64,000 nt of DNA from Leuctra nigra (Eukaryota > Arthropoda > Insecta > Plecoptera > Leuctridae): NCBI GenBank assembly GCA_934045905.1, contig OW203770.1:30632409-30696408 (forward strand), in the 5' to 3' direction. The translations under genes were made by a program, and so were the position numbers. Shown piece after piece: positions 59,969-64,000 of this stretch. Each line of letters begins with the position of its first letter. The stretch's first letter is position 1. The notes beneath the pieces were generated by a model that was not told the origin of the DNA, did not search any database, and saw only the letters and a list, made by a program, of their open reading frames with translations.

Positions 59969-60130
59969 CAATATTCTTGGGGAAACTTTAGACAAAATGC
60001 ATTATAATCTGTAAATTTTGTTATTTGATAAAATCCCTCCGCAGGGAATTTTTGAATTTCTATAGTAAAAGAGAATCGATTTTTAATCGATATTTATTTT
60101 TAATCGTATTTGTTTTGGTATCATAGTTTT

Positions 60131-62211
60131 ACGTGTAATATTCTATTGTATTCATGAGGATGATCATGTTGGACAATTGAGTTTTTATCTCATTGGATAA
60201 TACCTCTGTTCAATTAGTTTTGCAAAACTTGGGAAAATTTTGAGAATTCAACCTCATAATGGAGCAAATCTTTGCATTTTTGGATCTCTTTATCAAATTT
60301 TTTGTATATCTGGGGGTGATATATGGGGGTGTCAGGATGAAAAGTGGGGGGGGGGTCATTGACCCCCACTCCCCCACTTTTCCTACGCGCCTGCCTTTAC
60401 CAGATGAATTGCTACAACCAAACACGAAACAAATTGTCATAATGATGGAGAAACCAATAAAAAGTATCCGTCACCACACTTTGATTATAAATAGATTATT
60501 ATCAAGTCAATATACAGTACAATATTAATTCAGAAGAGTTAGCTGTCTTTGTTTACAAGACATGGATGTTGACACACGCACTCTCTGGACGACAGGAGTT
60601 TTCTCACTGTTTTAAATGGCCCAGCTGTGTTGCAGCGCGGTATGATCATAAAAGTGGGTGGCGGCGGTGACGTCACAGCTCGTAAACTAAACCAGCTAGC
60701 GCGCGTTAGCAGTGGCGGAATGAAATCGCGAATTTTGCATTCTTATCATTGTGCCTTCCTTAATCGAATATGTTAAGTATACCCGGCCTTGAAGCATTTT
60801 CGTCCAAAGATTCATTCATAATAGTTGAAATGAATTTTCCTCTATTGAATTGGGATTAAAATTTAAAGAAAACAATTAAATAGGGATTACGATAAATGTA
60901 GGTAATTAAGTAATTGCATTACATTCTACATTACGGCCTCAAAAAAATACGATAACTACATCATACTGGAAATTCCGGACTTTCTCAAAACTAGGTGTCA
61001 CAAAAGTATTAATAATATATCTTTTAGAAGGACGACCCCAAACAGGCGGTGCGATAATGAGTTCAAAAGTTTCTTCATCAATAACTTGCAACTTATAAAA
61101 TGAAAACTGTTATCTCATTAGTGACACATGCACAAATATTCAAATGTGACCTTCAAAATGTGTTGACACAGTGCTGTAACTTATTTTCTAATGCAAAAAG
61201 TTTTTGTTGACATTTTCAGTCCAATATGTGTGCAGTAGGTACCTAGTTTGAGCTCAGCTATGTTTTGCTACTTCGTTTTTTTGCGCCACCTATATTGTTG
61301 AGAATAGCAAGTGAACATTAAACAAATAATTTTTGTTTATGGAATGAGAATCAACCTTTGTTATGATGAGCAAGTGTCGCTTACGTGTAGGTATAGAGTT
61401 AGGTGTGTAGGATTACTATGTTATTGTGATGATTCATTGACTGTTTGGCTGGTTTTCGATCGTCAACATTTAACAGACAATTGGGATGCACTCATTTCTC
61501 CACTGATTATGATCCATCCAATCACAATCGATTTTATTGGAACCTCCTTGTTTCAGTCATATTCGCATCGATCGATAAACTCTAAGAACCAATAAGATAA
61601 GTCCAAGAGTCAATATATTTTAGCAACAGATTTGTGACTATAGTGACATCTACCTACGAAACAGCGAATCTGTTTTTAACAAGGGGTCTTATGCAAAAAG
61701 AGTCGAGTTCCTAAATTTTGTCGGTCTCCGGATGACCACAACATAGCACAACATCTTAAAATTTACTAAAATATTAGATCTATTACCTGATTAAATTTGT
61801 ATTGCAATAATTTTAAAAGGAACTTGAAAATAATATTTTTTTTAAAATGGGATGTGACAAAAATCGAAAAAAAATATTAGGCCAAACAACGTATTAATCT
61901 CTACACACCGTAAAAATTTCAAACCTCTAAGTCATATGAGTCGGTTAAAATTTAGGAATTGAAGTCGGAAAATAAATTAATCAAAATTATCGATCTTAAA
62001 AAAAAAAAAACGACGTCAATTGAACTAAAATTGTAATTTTAATACAAAATATCAAAATTTAGAAGTTTGGATATTGGGCATGAATGGCCTTAAACATTGA
62101 AAACTGTTAATTAGTGGATAAGTTAATGATTGGGCTGAAACTTATAAAATAATCGAAAATGGTATACGACTTTCTCATGACATTTCTTATTTGATGAACT
62201 TTTTGTTTTAG
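60131..62211. other. Intron-like DNA without recognised features
   Basis: One GC-rich palindromic patch ('aagtgggggg...ccccactt', about 60338-60380) and an isolated 'ggtgacgtcac' at about 60667. No exon passes the splice and phase test. Confidence 0.4.
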
Positions 62212-62281
62212 GACGAGGTGATCGAACGCATGGATCGAATACTGCAACGATTAGAGCATACCATGAAGAGCGAACAATTGT
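62212..62281 (+). CDS. Putative exon J of the unrecognised gene
   Basis: A strong acceptor (gaactttttgttttag) and consensus donor (ttgt|gtaagt) bound 70 nt: phase 0, DEVIERMDRILQRLEHTMKS + EQL, then 1 nt. It is a single amphipathic, heptad-like helix, possibly a short coiled coil. It joins exon I upstream (phase 0) and K downstream (t+at = Tyr). Confidence 0.62.
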
Positions 62282-62973
62282 GTAAGTTATCCCGCCAGCA
62301 GCGAATTTGGGGGGAGAAGAGATATTTGCCCCCCTCCCCAGTAATGTATACGTTAAAGACTGCGTTTGCTTGCGCCCCCTATTCGCTAAATCAAGCTAAC
62401 TGTCGCCGCCTGATGATAGAAATTTGGTACTAGGGGAAGTGGGGTCAGCATTCTATTCTCATAAGAAACGAGTAGAGTTTAGATACCTCTACTTCATTAC
62501 ACTATTAAACAAAAAAAGTAACCCTGTAAAAAGTAACGGGTATAGAATAGATTTACTTTTCAATCTGTCACCTCACAATTTAATTTATTGTGTTTAAATA
62601 ATTAGTAAATGACTTTTCGTATGAAATAAATAACAGATTATAGAGTGGCCTGATTGGTTCGTTGAACAATTCCCAGTCCTCTCATTGGCTGATGATTACA
62701 TGTTTGCATGAATATTACGCTGCAATTTAAACTCGGAGAAAAATTCTGAGGAGACAGATCGATAAAGCATAATCTTTTCTATACTCGTTACTTTTTTCAG
62801 GGTACAATGTTTAATAGTGTATGAAGTAGAGGTATCCAAACTCTACACGTTTCTTATGAGAGTAGATTGCTGTCACCACTTCCTCTAGTACACATTTCTA
62901 TCACCAGAGTGCAGAGCGGATCTTTTTTGTGCGAATTGATTGGCATTGATGATGACCATTATTTTATTTCTAG
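62282..62973. other. Intron J-K containing an inverted-repeat element
   Basis: 62413-62905 has inverse arms of about 110 bp ('tgatagaaat', 'ggaagtgg', 'ctcataagaaacg', 'agatacctctacttcat'). It is a non-coding DNA element; superfamily unknown. Confidence 0.6.
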
Positions 62974-63068
62974 ATGTCCGCGCGATTTATGCGTTCAGAC
63001 GCAAATTTTTGAAACTTGAGAGCCGGAAGACGAGTGGCAAGCCCATCCTGTGGGGTACCCCCAGAGAC
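62974..63068 (+). CDS. Putative exon K of the unrecognised gene
   Basis: Acceptor 'ttattttatttctag' and consensus donor 'gac|gtaagt' bound 95 nt. 2 nt complete Tyr with J, then 31 codons read VRAIYAFRRKFLKLESRK, TSGKPILWGTPRD, ending in phase 0. It is strongly basic at first. The next exon should lie beyond the window. No family recognised. Confidence 0.62.
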
Positions 63069-63192
63069 GTAAGTTCACATAGCATTCGCTTCGTTTTCGA
63101 AAATGAAAACTGTTATGTATAGTATAGAACAGTATAATATATATGATAGTATAATGTATGATATGAAGGGATATGCGTTGTGAAAAATATCC

Positions 63193-63264
63193 GACCGAAC
63201 CGGGGCTCGAGCCCGGGACCTCTCACTTGCCGGGCGAGAGCTCTACCAACTGAGCTACCCGTTC
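63193..63264 (-). pseudogene. tRNA-like sequence (SINE head), minus strand
   Basis: The minus strand reads GAACGGGTAGCTCAGTTGGT, anticodon arm CTCGC-CCGGCAA-GTGAG and T-arm CCGGG-CTCGAGC-CCCGG. It folds well, but has C33 and a would-be GGC anticodon. The same 3' sequence ('ggtcggatatttttcac') follows as in the SINE fragments, so it is a SINE head. Confidence 0.5.
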
Positions 63265-63455
63265 GGACGGACGGACATTAGACACAACGCACTGATGAGG
63301 GTTAGAGATCTCCGAGGAGAATGGAATGAAGGTATAGAGAATGCTCACTGCGAACTATCATACCACCGGTGACGATACTGTCACCATGTCTCATTGCACT
63401 TGCGTGCGCAACCCTTGATCTTTTACTCGACTTAACGAGTTGCTTTTCAGCTCGA

Positions 63456-63560
63456 ATGATGAGAATGTAGGTTTCTGTGGAAAACTTCTATGGAGTCAGG
63501 ATGATAGGAAGGGATGTGCGTTGTGAAAAATATCCAACCGAACCGGGAATCGAACCCTGG
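63456..63560 (-). mobile_element. tRNA-derived SINE fragment
   Basis: Close match to 59804-59923, from 'agaatgtaggtttctgtgg' to 'aaccgggaatcgaaccctgg'. Confidence 0.6.
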
Positions 63561-63639
63561 ACAAGAAATAGAACTAGCGTTCGTTTATTGTCTTATTAAA
63601 TGACAAAATGTTCTCTCTCGTAATTATCATTCCAGAAAT

Positions 63640-64000
63640 AAAACACTCCATGTGAAAAAGGCAGCCAAGTCTCTGTCAAATAAAAGAAAATAAATGACAA
63701 CAAAAAAATCAGCACTGAAAAGGAGTGATATCAGAAATGGAGCCAAGTTATTGAAATTTCCAAATATTTAATCGTACTTTGATATAAAAAAATTAAACCA
63801 CAATAAAAAAAATCTTTAGAAAGGACTTGGCGCATCGTTTTTTTAAAGACACATACTACAAGTACACTTTTCTATCTATTAGAGTCAGTATCAATGAATC
63901 ATGCCACTTTACGATTACTGTAAAAAAAACTTCGATTTTTTCCAAAATTTACCCAAGAGCACCATATTCAAGAGCACCATATTCAAAATATTTCTTGACC
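63640..64000. mobile_element. Fold-back element, left arm
   Basis: 'aaaacactccatgtgaaaaa' to 'ggacttggcgcatcgttt' matches the left arm of 58733-59968. The right arm would lie beyond the window. Confidence 0.6.

Noticed and set aside
59819..60007. 62-aa open frame with PTEPGLEPGTS
   Set aside because: It is the SINE's tRNA-like head read as protein, a common false ORF.

Overview
The window looks like an intron- and transposon-dominated stretch of an invertebrate animal genome, most plausibly an arthropod. The reasons are AT-rich sequence, no long open frames, GT-AG bounded short exons, and a mobile-element mix of Helitron-like elements, a Penelope-like element, an R2/R4-like LINE fragment, hAT and Harbinger-type elements, fold-back elements and tRNA-derived SINEs. 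One SINE carries an 'ataggccacgaccgcctcct' core of the kind common in insect and other arthropod SINEs. The organism call is inference; nothing here names a species.

The main non-repeat signal is a set of short plus-strand exons from about 1.2 kb to 63 kb with matching reading phases. I label them by position: D, A, B, C, E, F, G, H, I, J, K. Each is open in one frame, bounded by an AG acceptor and GT donor, and joins its neighbour in phase. I read them as one multi-exon gene that starts and ends outside the window. I do not recognise the protein.

Two scales of tandem duplication act on this gene. First, an 18,747-bp unit (copy 2 = 14431-33177; most of copy 1 = 1-14430, its left part lying before the window) is repeated at about 99.9% identity. 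It carries exons D-A-B-C, whose lengths 144+24+84+231 sum to 483 nt, so the duplication adds exactly 161 codons in frame. Second, about 44.2-54.5 kb holds seven copies of a ~1.35-kb unit, each with the same 48-nt phase-0 exon (I) encoding a Pro/Thr/Ser-rich 16-residue segment. Six of the seven exon copies are identical; the seventh is split by a SINE. The six older units carry a Harbinger-like MITE, and the last unit shows the empty site.

Region by region: 1-14.4 kb is copy 1 of the large unit (exons A, B, C; hAT, LINE, Helitron and long-TIR elements). 14.4-33.2 kb is copy 2 (D, A', B', C'). 33.2-37 kb has exons E (split by a 1.6-kb inverted-repeat element), F and G. 37-43 kb is repeats: (CTT)n, fold-back, Helitron, a decayed Penelope element, a palindromic TIR element with a Helitron nested in one arm, and tRNA-like sequences. 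43.1 kb is exon H; 44.2-54.5 kb is the exon-I array. 54.5-62 kb is intron-like DNA with a broken P2X7-C-terminal-like ORF, repeated ETS/CRE-like motifs and a fold-back element. 62.2-63.1 kb has exons J and K; the end is SINE and fold-back sequence.
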